The notes beneath the pieces are model-generated. The model was given only the letters and a program-made list of their open reading frames with translations. It searched no databases and was not told the DNA's origin. From assembly GCA_946894095.1 (NCBI GenBank), contig OX335643.1, positions 4,327,036 through 4,391,035 on the forward strand: a DNA stretch of 64,000 nucleotides. Reading direction: 5' to 3'. Shown one piece after another: positions 26,001-41,000 of the stretch. The translations under genes and the position numbers were made by a program. The DNA is from Incurvaria masculella. Its lineage: Eukaryota > Arthropoda > Insecta > Lepidoptera > Incurvariidae. Each line of letters begins with the position of its first letter. Positions within the stretch are counted from its first letter, which is position 1.

Positions 26001-29000
26001 ATTTTTTTTATCAACTCCACTTGCAACTCTTATTTTCTGGGTTCCTTCTGAACTTGCCACTTTTAACCTCATGATGTATATCTGCTATTTTGCTCATGGA
26101 CATCAACTTGAACATTGCTATAATTGCCAACTATGAACCACTCCATATTTGTTAAAATCGACTGTGACTGACAAAATCGACAGACAAGATAGGCGTGTAG
26201 GTTTCATAGGTCTTTTTTATTTCACTACAAAATAAATTGTCGAATTGTAAAGTAAATGATCAATGTGTGACAGGGAACGCGATAGATCCCGCGAGCGGTC
26301 GCGAGGCAGCGCTGGCACGCCCACGCAGGACTCAAACCCAGGCGAGCCGCCGGCGATGCCCGGCGCCACCTCCTTCGCGCACATCTTCCACAAGCGACGC
26401 TGCCGCGACTTTGACGGTGAGTCTCCATTGTTTTTGCAACAATATTGGTTTATTAACCGACTTCAAAAAAGGAGGAGGTTATCAATTCGTCGGAATCTTT
26501 TTTTTTTTTTTTTTTTTTTTATGTATGTTCACCGATTACTCGAAGACCCCTGGACCGATTTGAAAAATTCTTTTTTTGTTCGAAAGGGTATACTTTCTAG
26601 TTGGTCCCATTTTTTTTTTATCAAAATCGGTTCAGTAGTTTGGTACTTAACTATACCAACATCGAATTTCTTAACCCCGCGAACCCAGAAATGTGATTTT
26701 TTAGTTACAGTAGCTTTCTTTTCGGGTGAGATTGCTCAGTATGAGAGGTTTTTTTTTACTTCAACTGTTGGGGGTATTCAAGGTGGTAAAAGAGGGCAAA
26801 TTGTACACATTTCTATCTCTAGAGCCGCTGAACCCAGAAATTGCAGAGTATGTTTGTTTTAGATGGGAATGCTTTAGAAGAAAATATTTTTGGAAATTAT
26901 ACTATTAGGGGGGTAAAACAGGTCAAAATGAACACATTTAGGCGAAAACCACTCATGTTGAGATCTCTGAAACCAATTATCCTCGAAACTTAAAATTTTC
27001 AGTGACTTCTTGTTAAGACGAAAAGGCTCGCTCACAACGGATTTTACAAAATTCAACTGTTAAGGGGGGATAAACGAGGCCGATATATACACATTTTCAT
27101 ACAACTTAAACTTACGCAAGAAACAGACTATCCGGAACCATGTAAGGATGAGAAATTCAGAAGCTCAGCGGTTCCGGTCATTCGTTGTTTTGTCTTTTTA
27201 GGGTTCCGTTCCCAAAGGACACCAACGGAACCTTATTACTAAGCTTCCGCTATCCGTCCGTCCGTCCGTCTGTCACAGCACTCTATCTCACGTGATCTCA
27301 TCGTATCAATTATCGTACGTATGAACCGTAAACTCATGAATCCAGATAGTTACCGGTCTACCTTTCGTCAGAAATGAGATTTCTTAATGGTTTCATTTCT
27401 GCTAATGCTCGTTCATTGTATTGCATTGTATTGTATATGTATGTATATCTTCTTTCCACTTTGTATGTGAAGTTGAGCAGGAGGGCTCGCCCACCTTGAG
27501 TCAAAAGTTACGCCACCACTAAAAAGCAAAAAATAAAATATTTTTAAATAAAAAAAGGACCGCCTTCAAAAAAACCGGAACTAAAAAGCAAAAAATAATT
27601 GGTTACTTTTAATTAATGTACGAAAAGCTATTTTAATTCTAAATAATTATGTACAATTTCTTAATTTTTAATCATCTTTTGAAGTCGGTGCCTTGGGTAG
27701 ACGTTCTTTAAGGGCTGCAAGTAGTTTGATTAATATCACCTATGGCTAAGAAAGAAATATAAGTAGGTAGTTACTTACATTTACCTACTTGAACAAAACA
27801 CAAAAACAAAAATTAAATAAACAAACAGGTCGGAAAAACGTATGTAAGTAGGTATTTAGGCAAGTACTTTGTAATTTAAATATGCCTTATACTTAAACTA
27901 AATACCTAACACAGTAAAAACAAAATATTTACAAGAAAACCCTACGAACAAACCAATATAAAAACAACGACCACTTATATGATAAATATTTAGGTAGGTG
28001 TAGCTTGTACTTTTTATTCTACCTAAATACCTACATAACACAAAACAAAAAAAAACAAATATAGAAAAGAACAGAAAACAATAGGTAGCGACTTTGAGGT
28101 GTCTGCTCTCAACTACGTGACAAAACGAGTGTGCGGTTAGTACATATCTCACCAATTTCGTCAGAATTCGTCTCGTTCAGACAACGATGTTGCAGGGAAG
28201 TACCAATCAACACAGAGGTGCGAATTAACGTACTCCTTCACCAGTGCGCGCCTTTATAAAGCCGAAAGTACTAATAATCGTTGAAACCCAATTTCAGTAC
28301 GCTGCGCTGTATCGATATCAGCTTGCACGTAAACCAACGCTAAGGGCATCTCCAGTTAGACGAACGGTTGCTTAAAATGCTCTGTGGAATGACGATGTCT
28401 GTGGACCAATCATTGCTGACTCAGGTTGTTTACGCTCTCGTAGACTTCGGGTGTGTTTGGCTGAAATAGTATCTGTTCGGTCAGCAGCGTGCGAAGCGAA
28501 CTCTACCCAAGGCACCGACTTCAAAAGATGATTAAAAATTAAGAAATTGTACATAATTATTTAGAATTAAAATAGCTTTTCGTACATTAATTAAAAGTAA
28601 CCAATTATTTTTTGCTTTTTAGTTCCGGTTTTTTTGAAGGCGGTCCTTTTTTTATTTAAAAATATTTTATCTACTGTCATTATTTATTTATATTTTATGA
28701 TTTGTTAATAATGATTTTACCAACCCGAACAGGCTTAAACCCACCACCAGTGAGACCTATTTAAGAATAACTTAAAAATTTCAAAAAGATGAAAGATGCA
28801 TTGATGGTCTAGGTTTATTCGAAACATATAATGGGAAATGTCTGACGCTTATATTATCTTTTTTTTTATGTAAGTTTAAGAATATTTGTCTAATTTGCGA
28901 ACACAAAGCAGTTTAATCTTGAAACATTAGCTAGACCATCGATCTACATATTTACTTTAGAATTTTGAAATGTTTTGTGGTTATTTTTAAAAAGAATTAA

Positions 29001-32000
29001 CTGTTGTTTTACTTACTCCCTTATCAAACACGGCTCTTATCAAGCCCTTTACAAAAATCTCTGGAACGTAATTCCTTACAAATACCTTGCCGTATTCCAT
29101 ACGCACCTAAACATATTGTTGCCTCTAATGTCATTCAAATCATGTCTCAGTTCATTTGGAAATCCCTTAATTTTCACCATTGTCGTTGTTAACAGAGAAG
29201 GGGTACTGCATGCGCGGAGACCTCTGCCAGTGGGACCACGGCACCGACCCTGTCGTGCTCGAAGATGCGGCTCTGAGCCGAGTGCTGACGATGCCTCCGC
29301 CGGTAGCCGGTGTGTTCACTTTGTATTTCCTTACATTGAAACATCAAAATGTTCTATGTTCTCACAAGAAAAATCTAAATCTGGGCCCATTACATACATT
29401 TGTTGATGAGAATTTATGTTATGCGGTAACTTTTTGGAGACTACAAACTCTCTGAATAACTCGTCTAACTGCTCCACTTGTCAAAAAGGAGAGGATCAGC
29501 TCCACGTACTCTTCGGTTGCGTCGAGAACCAAGTCTTGAAAACGAACTGTTGAAAGATCTATGCACAAACAGACTGAATTAATTTTTAAAAATATATGAC
29601 GCTCTAAGAGTTCCAAATTGTGACCACATTTATTAACAATTGTCTTGTACTGCACAGCAATCAGTAAACACGAATGGTTACTATGGGGCTGGCATAGTCA
29701 AACATGGCTAAAGCCCTAACCAAATTGATAGAAAAAAAAGTGGTGTGATTGTTTTTATTTTTTGTTTTATTAGGTCATCCTAACACCAAATTCCCAATCG
29801 AATCTGTCACACACTGACGGACAAAAGCTGCAGCTCTAATATTTTATCAGTGGGAAGGCAAAGGACCTTTTCTTGAGCTTGGATCTTTCAAAGAGCGTGA
29901 TTCTAAATGTTGCTTAGGTAGGTGTGATGAAAACGTTACATTTGAACTATTAAGTAAAGTCATTGTAGATTAAAAATATTACTGATGTTTATTGGTTTCT
30001 ATGGCTGTATATTTAATGTATTCTGAAATGTGAAATGCAACGCCACTTTTATGAGCCCTATTCAACACTAGCAATCCATCCCTTTCTCGTTGATCTATGG
30101 CCAAGGGCCGCGATGCCTTCATCCAGGTCACCGATTCCACGTAAAAGTGCAGATGGTAGGGATAATCTCGCCCGGGTTGGTACGATCCCATCGAACGATG
30201 GTAGAAGCAATTGATATAAGGAAGGTCCTGAAGGCCCATTCAGGTAAGAGTGAGTTCGAGTTCGAGTTAACCGAAAAATTGCTGGTAACAATATTATTAT
30301 TTAAATAACAGAACTATTATTTTACCTTTCAACGTATTTATGGGACAAACAAGATATTTACCAAGCTAAAATTACGTTCAAGAAGTGCGGAAACGTGAAG
30401 TATTTATAAAAGTGAGTTGATATTTATCGCCGATCTCGAACTCACTCATGGGTCCCCTGGCATGACATCTATTTCCCATGTGGTGTGTTATGTGACAGTC
30501 AGGTTGGTATAAGCTATCCGTCTCCAGTAACATAATAAATAATATAAAAAAAAAGTCATGAGAACCAAACAGCGATGATAAACAAGTGACATTGCGTGCA
30601 GAGTACAACCCGCTGGCTCCGGACATCTGGGGCGGCGCGCCGCCGCCGCCGGGCGCCTTCCCGCCGTTCGCGCCGCCGCCGCACCACGCGCCGCCGTCGC
30701 GCGAGCTCGTGCCCATACCGAGGTACCCGTTGGAGACCTATATTTCCGCTGACACTTGCTACGGTCCAAATTGCGCTCAAACGCTGACAGCACGAATACA
30801 GTTGGTCTGAATCGCGCTGAAAGTGCTCGGAAATGCAAGATCGTGAGGTATGACATAATCGTTCAAGTGCTTACGGTGCTCAGGGCGAAACCGTGAGCGC
30901 TGTCAGCGGCGGCCAAAGATCGCGCGGCAAATTTGATTTTGACACTGCAAGTAGAGGACACAGAAAAAAAAACGCGTCACCGCTTTCGCTAGCCCTTTAC
31001 CTGCAGTAACGAAGTAACCATGTTAAAAACTGAAAAAATGTATGCTCTTTCCATTATTGTTCTACGATTTTTCCAGTTTGCCAAATTCTATGTCTATCAA
31101 CATCTCAAAATCACTGTCATTGTCACATAATTAATATAATAAGTAATAATAATTTACAGCTTGCAAATTGTTCACTGTTGAATATTTAATACTCTTTGTT
31201 TTTCAAAAAACTTCAGACTCTAGTTGGAGGTTATTTTGTGAGGACCGTTAGCGCGCTCACAATTTATGAGGATACTTTTGTATGTTCATAAATTGATGAC
31301 ATCTATATTACTATGTAACATAAATAAATTGACTAACCACTTCAAATATTTACATATATACATATTTTATTTCTGACGAAGGCTCTTTACATCAGATTCT
31401 TATTGATCATTAGTTCATTTTGTCGGAATACATTTTTCAGAAATCAGTTAAATTTATAATAAGCTTAGCTTTTCGTTATGTTACTATGTGGTCAGGTCAC
31501 TGTAGTAGTTCATGACAGAAATAATAGTAATAAAACTAAACGTGCACATGTAACACGATATATTTTTTTTCTTATTGCCACTGGAGTAGAGCATCGCTTT
31601 AAGGTCCTTGCTTGTGGTGACGCTTGGTTCGGGTCACCTCTTCCCCTAAAATATGGTTGAGAGAGGCGATGGCTGGACTGGCCTGCTCCAATTGGCAACA
31701 TGTTAGATGACGGACATGACTTTGCAGAATAAACCGATATTTGTCATGAACTGTGATTGATGAACATTGACATAAACGGGCACCAATAACCCGTATTTCT
31801 GTATGCAGTGGCAAACAAATTTGTAAACTTAGACTAAGTGGACGTTGAAAAAAATCAGCAAAGTTTCTTGCCAGTTCTTCTTCGCCGTGAATGCTGAACT
31901 CGCTAATAATAAAATATGACAAATCCGAGTGCAGTGTGCTGCCTGTGGATAATGAATAAACAATAAACAATCGGCCGAATTTGTTATTGCACATATTACA

Positions 32001-35000
32001 TTATTCGTGAATACTGATTCGAACTAGGTGTTTGCACGAATATATTCGTTATTGCTGTTGTCAAACCCATTTTGGACCAAGGGGACTGTCAAATGACTAA
32101 TTTTGCAATTACAATCACTGTGAGAAAGGTCCTGGCATGGCACCTAAGGCCCATGTGGTCTGGTAGGCTAATATCAAATTCCCTCTTTCTCACATCTTAC
32201 GATGGTTACCCCTTTGAGCCAAACCGTATGGGTCCCTTTCTAGGGTTCCGTACCCAAGAGGTGCCAATGGAACCCTATTACTAAGCCTCGCTGTCCGTCC
32301 GTCAGTCCGTCCGTCTGTCACAGCGCTGTATCTCATGAATCGTAATAGGTAGGCAGCTGAAATTTTCACCGAGTGTGTATTTATTTTGCCGCTACAACAA
32401 GAAATCGGGAAAATTAAAAAAATTATAAGAATTAAAGAGAGCCATACAAAAAACATGATTTTTTTTGTTTTAAATCTTGTACGATGGCATGGAACCCTTC
32501 GTGTGCGAATCCGAGTCGCACTTGGCCGATTTTTCGTTTTTGCACTGGGGCCTTTAGAACAAGTAAAAAAGGGCATTGTGTGAACGTGCTTGCGTTACCC
32601 CCAGCAGAGTGCGGCCGCCGGGCGCGCCGCCGCCGCCGTTCGCGCCGCACGCGCGCGCCGCCCCGCACCCCCACCCCCGCGCGCACTTCCCGCGCGCGCC
32701 CAAGCCCTTCGACTACAACCGCCTCGGTAAGTGCCCCCCGGAACTACTAACAAAATATTTTTCATTGCATCTAGCAATTTAAAGCTGACGCGTGTACATC
32801 GTTAGTTGAGTTTGTTTTGAGTTTATTTGTTAATGAAACTACCACTAAACTGATTCGCATCAAATTCTAACCCCAGGAAACCACTAACCAATTTAAAAAT
32901 AGACTGGATAACCATTTTGCACAAAATCTGAAGTAAAGAAAAATAACAAAAAAGAAAAAAAACCACTTAGCAACTAAATTTATCACTGGATTTAGATGCA
33001 TCAGAATATGCTGCCTGTCTAAAACTTATAAATAAATAAATAAACACTTCTTGGTGAACAGATTTGTAGACTCTTGGAACAAGCTGCTGGAGGAGGTGAT
33101 TAGTGTTGAAACTTTTAATTTATTTAAAAACCGATTAGGCAAACACTTTAAGGAAATAAAAAATGATAACTAATCAATATTAATAATAATAAACAAACCA
33201 AACATACCTTTTGCGGGTATTGCGTCTACCAATTCCGCTACCCGCTATATACACTTAATTTGGATTAACATTACAACTCGTGGTCTAGGGCCTAGAGGAC
33301 TTGCCTTTCATGCGAGAGATCTGGGTTCCTCCAGTCATGTACCACTTTCGTTTAAATTTACTGCTTGTGTCAACGATCACATTTGAATTTTCAACTTATG
33401 TCAAAGATGATAATTGAATTTTTATCTTGTGTAAAAGATCACATATCTAATTTTCAACTGATGTCAAAGATCATATTTGAAAGTATCGTGAAGTTGTATA
33501 GTTCGATTGATTTAAGTTGAGGCAATCACGGTATGCACACAAATACATTTTTCAAATACAGTATGCTTCTTTTTAAAAAGGAACAAAGGAACAAGCATAT
33601 TTCATAGCCACATGTCGTTGTCACCATACTGAACCACGCTTGCCGGTAAAAAATGTAAATGTAGAGGTGTGCGTAACCTCAAATTAAATCGATCAAGCTA
33701 TAAATGTTGCATCTGTTTGTAGGTGGGGCGCGGCCCGGCGGAGCGAACTGCTCGCTGGAGGTGAAGAAAGTGCCTCGCGGCATGAACGACATCACACACC
33801 TCAACAATCACTTCGGCAAGTTCGGCCGAATTGTCAACATTCAGGTGCTCATTCTCATTCAACTCTTCACAATTCGCCAACAGAGTAATACGCCGCTACG
33901 ATAATGTTACATTTAGGGATTCTCAAACGTATGTTATGTTGAGCGGCTCGTGGCCTAGTGGCGCGGAGACTTGACTAGCATACCAGAGGTCTGGGTTCCT
34001 TGCCTCGTTCATGCACCACTTTCTTTCTGTTGAGTTGCATAAGTGCATTTCGTCACTAATGCGAGCTGCTCCAAGGTTCGGAATCCTGTAGTTCCCTTTC
34101 TCCTACTAGGTTTTTGCCCTCTCGGGTTGGTACCATCCCATTGAATGAAAACATAGTCGCAGCGGCAATGAAAAAATATCCATGTTTGCATTCAGTTCAA
34201 TGTAGGTGTACTCACAAAGGGAAGGTCCTGGCACAGCACCTAATTCCTTCGGTGTGTTGGGCTAATATAAAGTCTGTGGGTGTGGTTATTACCCATCCAT
34301 GTACAGTTACATAAAAAATACCTGGTATGAGTGTTTTTTCAGCTTTATTAGTATGGATTTGAAGTATTAGCCATCGTCACATTCTACGAAATTGCTGTTC
34401 TGTCTATGACGGATGCTCAAAAACTCGTCAAATGTGAGCATGTGCTGGCAGGTGTGCTTCGAAGGCGACCCCGAGGCGGCGCTGATCACGTTCTCGTCGC
34501 CGGCGGAGGCGAGCGTCGCGTACAAGAGCACGGAGGCGGTCCTCAACAACCGCTTCATCAAAGTGTTTTGGCACAATGCCGAGGTGAGTATCATCGGCGT
34601 TGTCATCGATATATCTTTCGTATTTGACATAAAGTGTCTCACAACACAGCACCGGCACTGCCTCTTTGTTTAGGTTCTCCCTTTTCATTGGCTATGGTCC
34701 GCGCAAACGTGACTAACTAATAACTTGTGACTGGAGCCTCTCTTTCCAAGTCAAACACAATAATTTTGATCACGCTACGACAAAATTCAAGGGCAAAGTA
34801 TCATTACGAGGTTAGAATCACCTAAAAATGCAGAAGGCAAGTCTCTATGACAGTCCTTTGACAGTCGTCCGTCCGTTCGTCTGTCACAGGGCTGTATCTC
34901 ATGAACCGTAATATACGTAATATAGTATTTATTTTGCTGTTATAACAATGTGTTAGGTTAAATTAAAAAATAATAAAAATTCAAGGGGGGCCTGATAAAA

Positions 35001-38000
35001 AAACCTGATTATTTTGTGATAAATATTGCACGATGGTACGGAACCCTGTGCGAGTCCGACTCACACTTGATGTTTTATACAGTGTAAAATTGCGAGGAAA
35101 CTTGGTTAAATTAAATACAACATGTTTCTCACTAAATATAACAGCGTCCCCTATTTCGCCGAGCATAATGTGGAAAAGTGCAATGACTGATTCGACCCGT
35201 GCCTTCGTCCGCAGAGCAAGCAAGAGAATGTTCCGCCGTCGGGCACGAACCCGTCGGGCAACAAGACGAGCGCGCCGGAGCGGCCCGCACCGCACGTCAA
35301 CCCGCCCTCGCACGCCGGATCATGCAACAAGGTGCGGGGACATGTGAAGGAATAACATATTAGGAAAAAAAAAACTGACCCTAATTCCTCCAATAAGAAC
35401 CAACTAGAGAAGAGAAAAGGAAGGAGAAGTGGCATGTGGTCGTTATGGACCGTATGGACAAAGTGTGCATATAATCGTATGGCGGGCAACCAATATGGTT
35501 CCATCCCTGAGAACAAGTCATTTGAAAGCCGCTTGGACGCACTTACTATATCAAAACATTTAAAATTAGAAATGGTCATTACAACGTAGCCGAACTTACT
35601 TTAATGTACATAATAAACACCATCGAGAAACTCTGTGGACATTCCTTAAAACTAATCCGAATCAGTTCCTATTCCAACCCAAGACAGTACTTTCTGACTA
35701 ATCGAGTCATGGACTCTTGGAACAAGCTACCACAAGAGGTAATAAGTGCTGTATCTAGTTTTAAAAATAATCTTGACAAACATTGCAAAACGAAAACTAA
35801 TAAGTATAGGTACCTAAAGGAAACAAAAAAATAAAAGAAATCTAACAATTGCACTGAACATGTGAAGTACAAGAATAATAAAGCGGCCGGCTTATGCCAC
35901 ACAGTTCAAACATCACTCATCAAACATCACTTCCCACGAACACAATCCCTCCAATATGTCTGCGACTATGTTTGCGTGTGGCGTGTACGTTAAAGATGGA
36001 TTGGTAGTTTTAGAAAATTGGAGCCAGCGCTTCTCATAGTAGGCGCGCTTGACGCTCTCCTTACTCTTTGAGACCAATGAGATACTTTGTCCATAGGGTC
36101 GGTAAACCATGGAATGCACTCCCTGTTATGGTATTTACCTCAAGAGTACGACATGGGGTCCTTCAAACAAGAGAGAACCATCTGGCCGGTCCGTATTGTT
36201 TTCGAAACCACTGCGAATGGTCAAAGACGAAGGGCGTCGTCGCGCACCTCTTTGATAAGGGGTCTGACATATACCATTGCGCTTTACGGTTTGTTCCAAG
36301 AGTCCACCGCTCGATTAGATATGGAATACTTTCTTGGGTTGGAGTTTAAGATACTTCATGTCCTTCATAGTCTCTTTCAAATTACATAGGTAGCATTTTT
36401 TTTTCCTCAAAGTTGTATGTGATCTGTAAGAAAGGGTAATTTCGTAAATAAATGATTATTATTATTACATTAGTTTAGTTTTGAAGAATGTCCATGGAGT
36501 TTATTGTAAATATAGTTCATCGTAAATTCCATTTTAATTATTTTAAAGTTTTGATCAAAGTCACGAACATCAGTGTGTTATTCGTTTTTTTTTTTTAAAT
36601 CTTTTGAGATGATACTCTGTAATTAGAACCACATAAACATGTTATTTGTGTAATTGGGCAGGTCTTGATCAATAAGGACAATATGAAGGCCACCGCAGAT
36701 AGCAAGGTGGCGGCTGCCAATGCTCTAGAGAAGGCGGTAAGTTTATTAATTCTTTATAAATTCAACTTGTATGAATCACAATTAAGGTTAGGATGTCATA
36801 CTTACGTCTTAGGGCCGAGTGCACGAAAGAATAAAAAATCAAAATCAACGTCAAAGTATGATCAAACACGTCACTTTGTGTGGACAGTATGGAAGGAATT
36901 CTATGCGGTTCACTAAAAGTGACGTGTTTGAACATTAATTAACTCAGCTGTTTCTTCGTGCATCCGGGGCTTAATTTCATTCATTGTAGTCGAAGTCTCA
37001 ATTAAGTTTTTATCGACTGTACTGCCCAAAACCTGTACTAAAATAACCACTAAGTGTCATAAATTAAGCTATAAATTTAATGCAAAAAAAATCCATCAAG
37101 TATTTATTTTTAATACAAAATATTAGACCAATGCTTTGCCATTAAATCCTGCTGAATGGCACTAAGTTTTCATGTGCAGTTATCAATGTAGCCGTTCAAT
37201 CTAAGGTATGTCTTGACATGGCACCTAGATGTGCAGTGTTGACGTGTTTCCAAGTTTTTTTTTTTTTTTTTTTTTTCTGTCTGTAACTTGGCGATCTGTG
37301 TAAACACAATGAGCCATTCAGATGAGTTTTGCGTTGTGGTTTTGTTAGCCGGAGGGATTCTTAGGAGTCCCTTTTCATTTGCTGTGGTCAAATCTCGTGG
37401 CTAGCGTAGGGACACTATGCCGCTTAAGTCTGGAATGTGTGACGCTTCCTGTGCCCACTAGTTTTGATGCTAGTTCATTGACGTGACTCGATATCCTCGT
37501 CTGATAGCTTTCGCTGTGTTTAGCGATTTCTTGTTTGACGGTGTTAATTTTTAGGTCCTCGTGTATGTATCTGTTGCTCACGTAGTAGGGTATGTCTAGC
37601 ATGGCTCTCAATGACTTGCTCTGGAATCTTTCGAGAATCTCTATGTTGCTATTGCTAGCAGTGCCCCACAGCTGGATTCCATACGTCCAAATTGGTTTGA
37701 GGATGGTCTTGTAGATAGCTATCTTGCTTTCATGTGACAGGCTTGATTTACCACCCATCAACCAGTACATTGACCTGAGTTTCATATCCAATTGTTTGCG
37801 TTTGGTCCAGATATGCTTTCTCCATGTGAGTCTTCGGTCTAGATGCATACCCAGGTATTTGGCATCTTCAGCCTGGGGGATTTCCTCATTGTAGAGTTTT
37901 ATTGGAGGACAGGTCCGCCTTCGGAGGGTAAAGGTCACATGGACGGATTTTCCCTGATTGACCTTGATACGCCATTGGTCTAACCACTTCTCCACTTCAT

Positions 38001-41000
38001 GGATGTGGGCCTGTAGTTTGGCTGATGCTATGACAGGATCCTCGTGTACCGACAGAAGGGCTGTGTCGTCCGCATAGGTGGCAGTTGTAGTATCAGCTTT
38101 CGTTGGTAGATCAGCGGTGAACAACAAGTATAGAACGGGGCCCAATATACTTCCTTGTGGTACCCCTGAGAGGATTTCAATTAAGGGAGCGGTTTCCTGG
38201 TTAAATTTTACTTCAAAGCATCTTCCGTGGAGGTATGATCTTAAGATCAAAAAGAAGGAATGAGGTAGCAGCTGTTTAATTTTGTAGAGGAGTCCTTCGT
38301 GCCACACTCTGTCAAAGGCCTGGCTTATGTCTAAGAAGATAGCTGAACAGAACTGTTTGCTTTCTAGCGTTCGACTTATAGTGTCAGTGATTCGATGTAT
38401 CTGTTCAACAGTTCCATGTTTTTCTCGGAAGCCAAATTGATGAGGGGGAATAACATCTGGTAGACAGTCGCGCATCCTGTTTAGTATAATTTTTTCCAGG
38501 AGTTTACCTAAAATGGGAAGTAGGCTTATAGGTCTGTAGGAGTTCACTTCATGGAGCTGTTTACCTGGTTTGGGTATCATTATAACCTGCGCAATTTTCC
38601 ACTGAGCTGGATATATCGCTAGTCTTAAGCAGGCGTTATAGATAGCAGTAATGCGAATCACACCCTTTCTGGGCAGGTGCTTAAGTAATTTTGAGTCAAC
38701 TAAATCATATCCTGGTGTTTTGCCCTCCTGTAGTTTTAAAACTTCCCTCCATACTTCTCTTGGGCTAGTACTTCTCAGTGGTAAGCACATTTGCAGTGGT
38801 GCGTCAAGATATTTACAGACTTTTTTGTCGTGTTCAGGGTGTTTTATGGGCAGAGGCTTGAACACAGTTTTTAGGTGTTTCGCGTATGCCTCGGCCTTCT
38901 CAAGTTCTGTTCTTGCCCACTTGCCATCATCGTATTTGATGGGTGGTATATGTATTTTTGGCCTTTTCAGCCTTTTGGTTACCTTCCACAAAGAATAGTT
39001 AGTGTCTTTGTTAGGAGTGAGGTTAGCTAGCTGATGTTGGAGTCGGTCGTTTTCTGTTTGGCGTATCATGAGTTTAAGTTCCTCAGAAGCCTTATTGAAG
39101 GCTTTTTTGTCGCAAGGGTTTCTTGTGGAGTGCCATTTTCTCCGGAGTCGCCTTCTATCATTTACTTTATCTTTTATTAGTTTAGAGTAGTGGGGATTAT
39201 ATGCAGCATTCTGTCTCAGAGTAGGCGTAGATTCTTTGGCCGCTTGGTGAATGAGCTTGTTGACTGATTCAATGGCTGTTTCAACGCTGTCTATGTCATT
39301 AAGCGGTGAGTTTAGATTTATAGATTCCGAAATTTGGGTTTTATATCTCTCCCAGTCTGTTCTGTGATTATGCAATCTTTGTGGACACTCAATTAGAAGG
39401 GCCTTGTAGTGGATATTGATTATCACCGGTGTATGATCTGATGATAAGTCAGTACATTCTTCTATGTTTATTTGGCTGAGTGGAATATTTCTGCTAATGA
39501 AGAAATCCAGAAGATCTGGAACCTTCTTTGGGTCCGCTGGCCAGTATGTAGGAACTCCGTGTGAGGTGCAGTTACTGTTTAGGTCATTCATAGCTGCATA
39601 CAGTCGACGACCTCGTGGTAAGGTTAGTCTGGAGCCCCAGTACACATGTTTTGCATTCCAGTCACCACCGCAAATGTATCTGCTACCTAGCGTGTTAAAG
39701 TAGGTTTTGAAGTCTTCTTTTATAATAACATGTCTAGGTGGGCAGTAGATAGCAGACACTGTTGTTTCTGCTTTGTTGTCTTGAATTCTGATTGAAGTTG
39801 CCTGTATCTTGTCAGTTTTATAATTATCAAGGGTGTAATGTTTGATGTTCTCTTTTATTATCACTGCGGTTCCTCCGTGTGAGTTACCAGAGGGGTGGTT
39901 CGTAATATACGACGTATAGTTTTTAAGGCTGAAATTGGTTTTAGGTGTAAATCTCGTTTCTGAGATTAGGGCCACATCAATTCTTTCGGTTTTCATGAAT
40001 AGTTCCAGTTCCTGTCGACGCTCTGACAGGCCATTGGCATTCCAGGTTACTATCCTCAGATTTAGGAGTGTTTTATAAGGCTTGTGACTAATTGGATCAT
40101 GCGATCCATCATGTTGTCTAACATATTATTTATTATGTTTTGGAATTTGTCGAACATTACTTCTAGTACTTCGGCAACATTGTTCGGGTCCTTGATGTCT
40201 GTTTTTGGTCCTGCTGTGTTGTTTTGTTTTGTTGCTTGCGCATATGTTGTATTTGATTTTGCGTACTTGTGGAAAGTGTAGTTCTTGCTTGGGTTGTTTT
40301 CCTGTACAGTTTCTGTTGGGTTGTTGTGGCAATATTTTTGTGGTAGGTTATTTATGTTTTCAGTGTCTTTGGTCTTTTTTGTCTTGTTTTTAGTAATCAG
40401 GTCTTTATAGTGTTTGTATTTTATACACCCTTTGTAACTTGCTGGATGTGTTTCTTGGCAATTTGCACAAGTTGCCACTGTTTCGGGTCTTTTTAGACAG
40501 TCTGTTGTGGAGTGATCTCCTCCACATTTCACGCATCTAAATGGCCTGTTGCAGTGGTTTTTGGCATGTCCAAATCTCTGGCACCGTTTGCACTGAAGGA
40601 TGTCTAGCTTTTTGTATGGTGCTTCAAATGAAATTTTTACATGGTTTACTCGATTTATTTTGAAGATTTCCTTGTTGTTGTGTTTGGGCTCTAGGTCCAC
40701 AAAAAATAAGGGTAGCGGTTGCTTTGTAGCTTTATGTTTTACATTAGTTATATGTCTGACTTCATGCCCCTGCTCGAAGAATTCTTGTTTTATAATTTCA
40801 GTGTCTTCTGATGAGTGCAGACCAGGCAAAACTACTCGATAGGCTCTTTCACTTTTAAGTTTATATGTGTAATGGCTAACATCATCCTCTATAAATTTAG
40901 CTCTTATGTTTTTATATGTCTCCACATCAGCTGGCATTATTTTGACTATATGACCGGACCTTAGGGTTGTCATAGTATATTTATCTGTATCCGTAATTGT

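Noticed and set aside
26263..26862. 199-residue + strand frame spanning exon 9
   Set aside because: Its start is the real exon 9 frame, but it reads through the donor into the AACCGACTTC repeat; the zinc finger is completed only by splicing to exon 10.
38651..38998. Frames antisense to the retrotransposon ORF2
   Set aside because: Shadows of a long real coding frame on the other strand.
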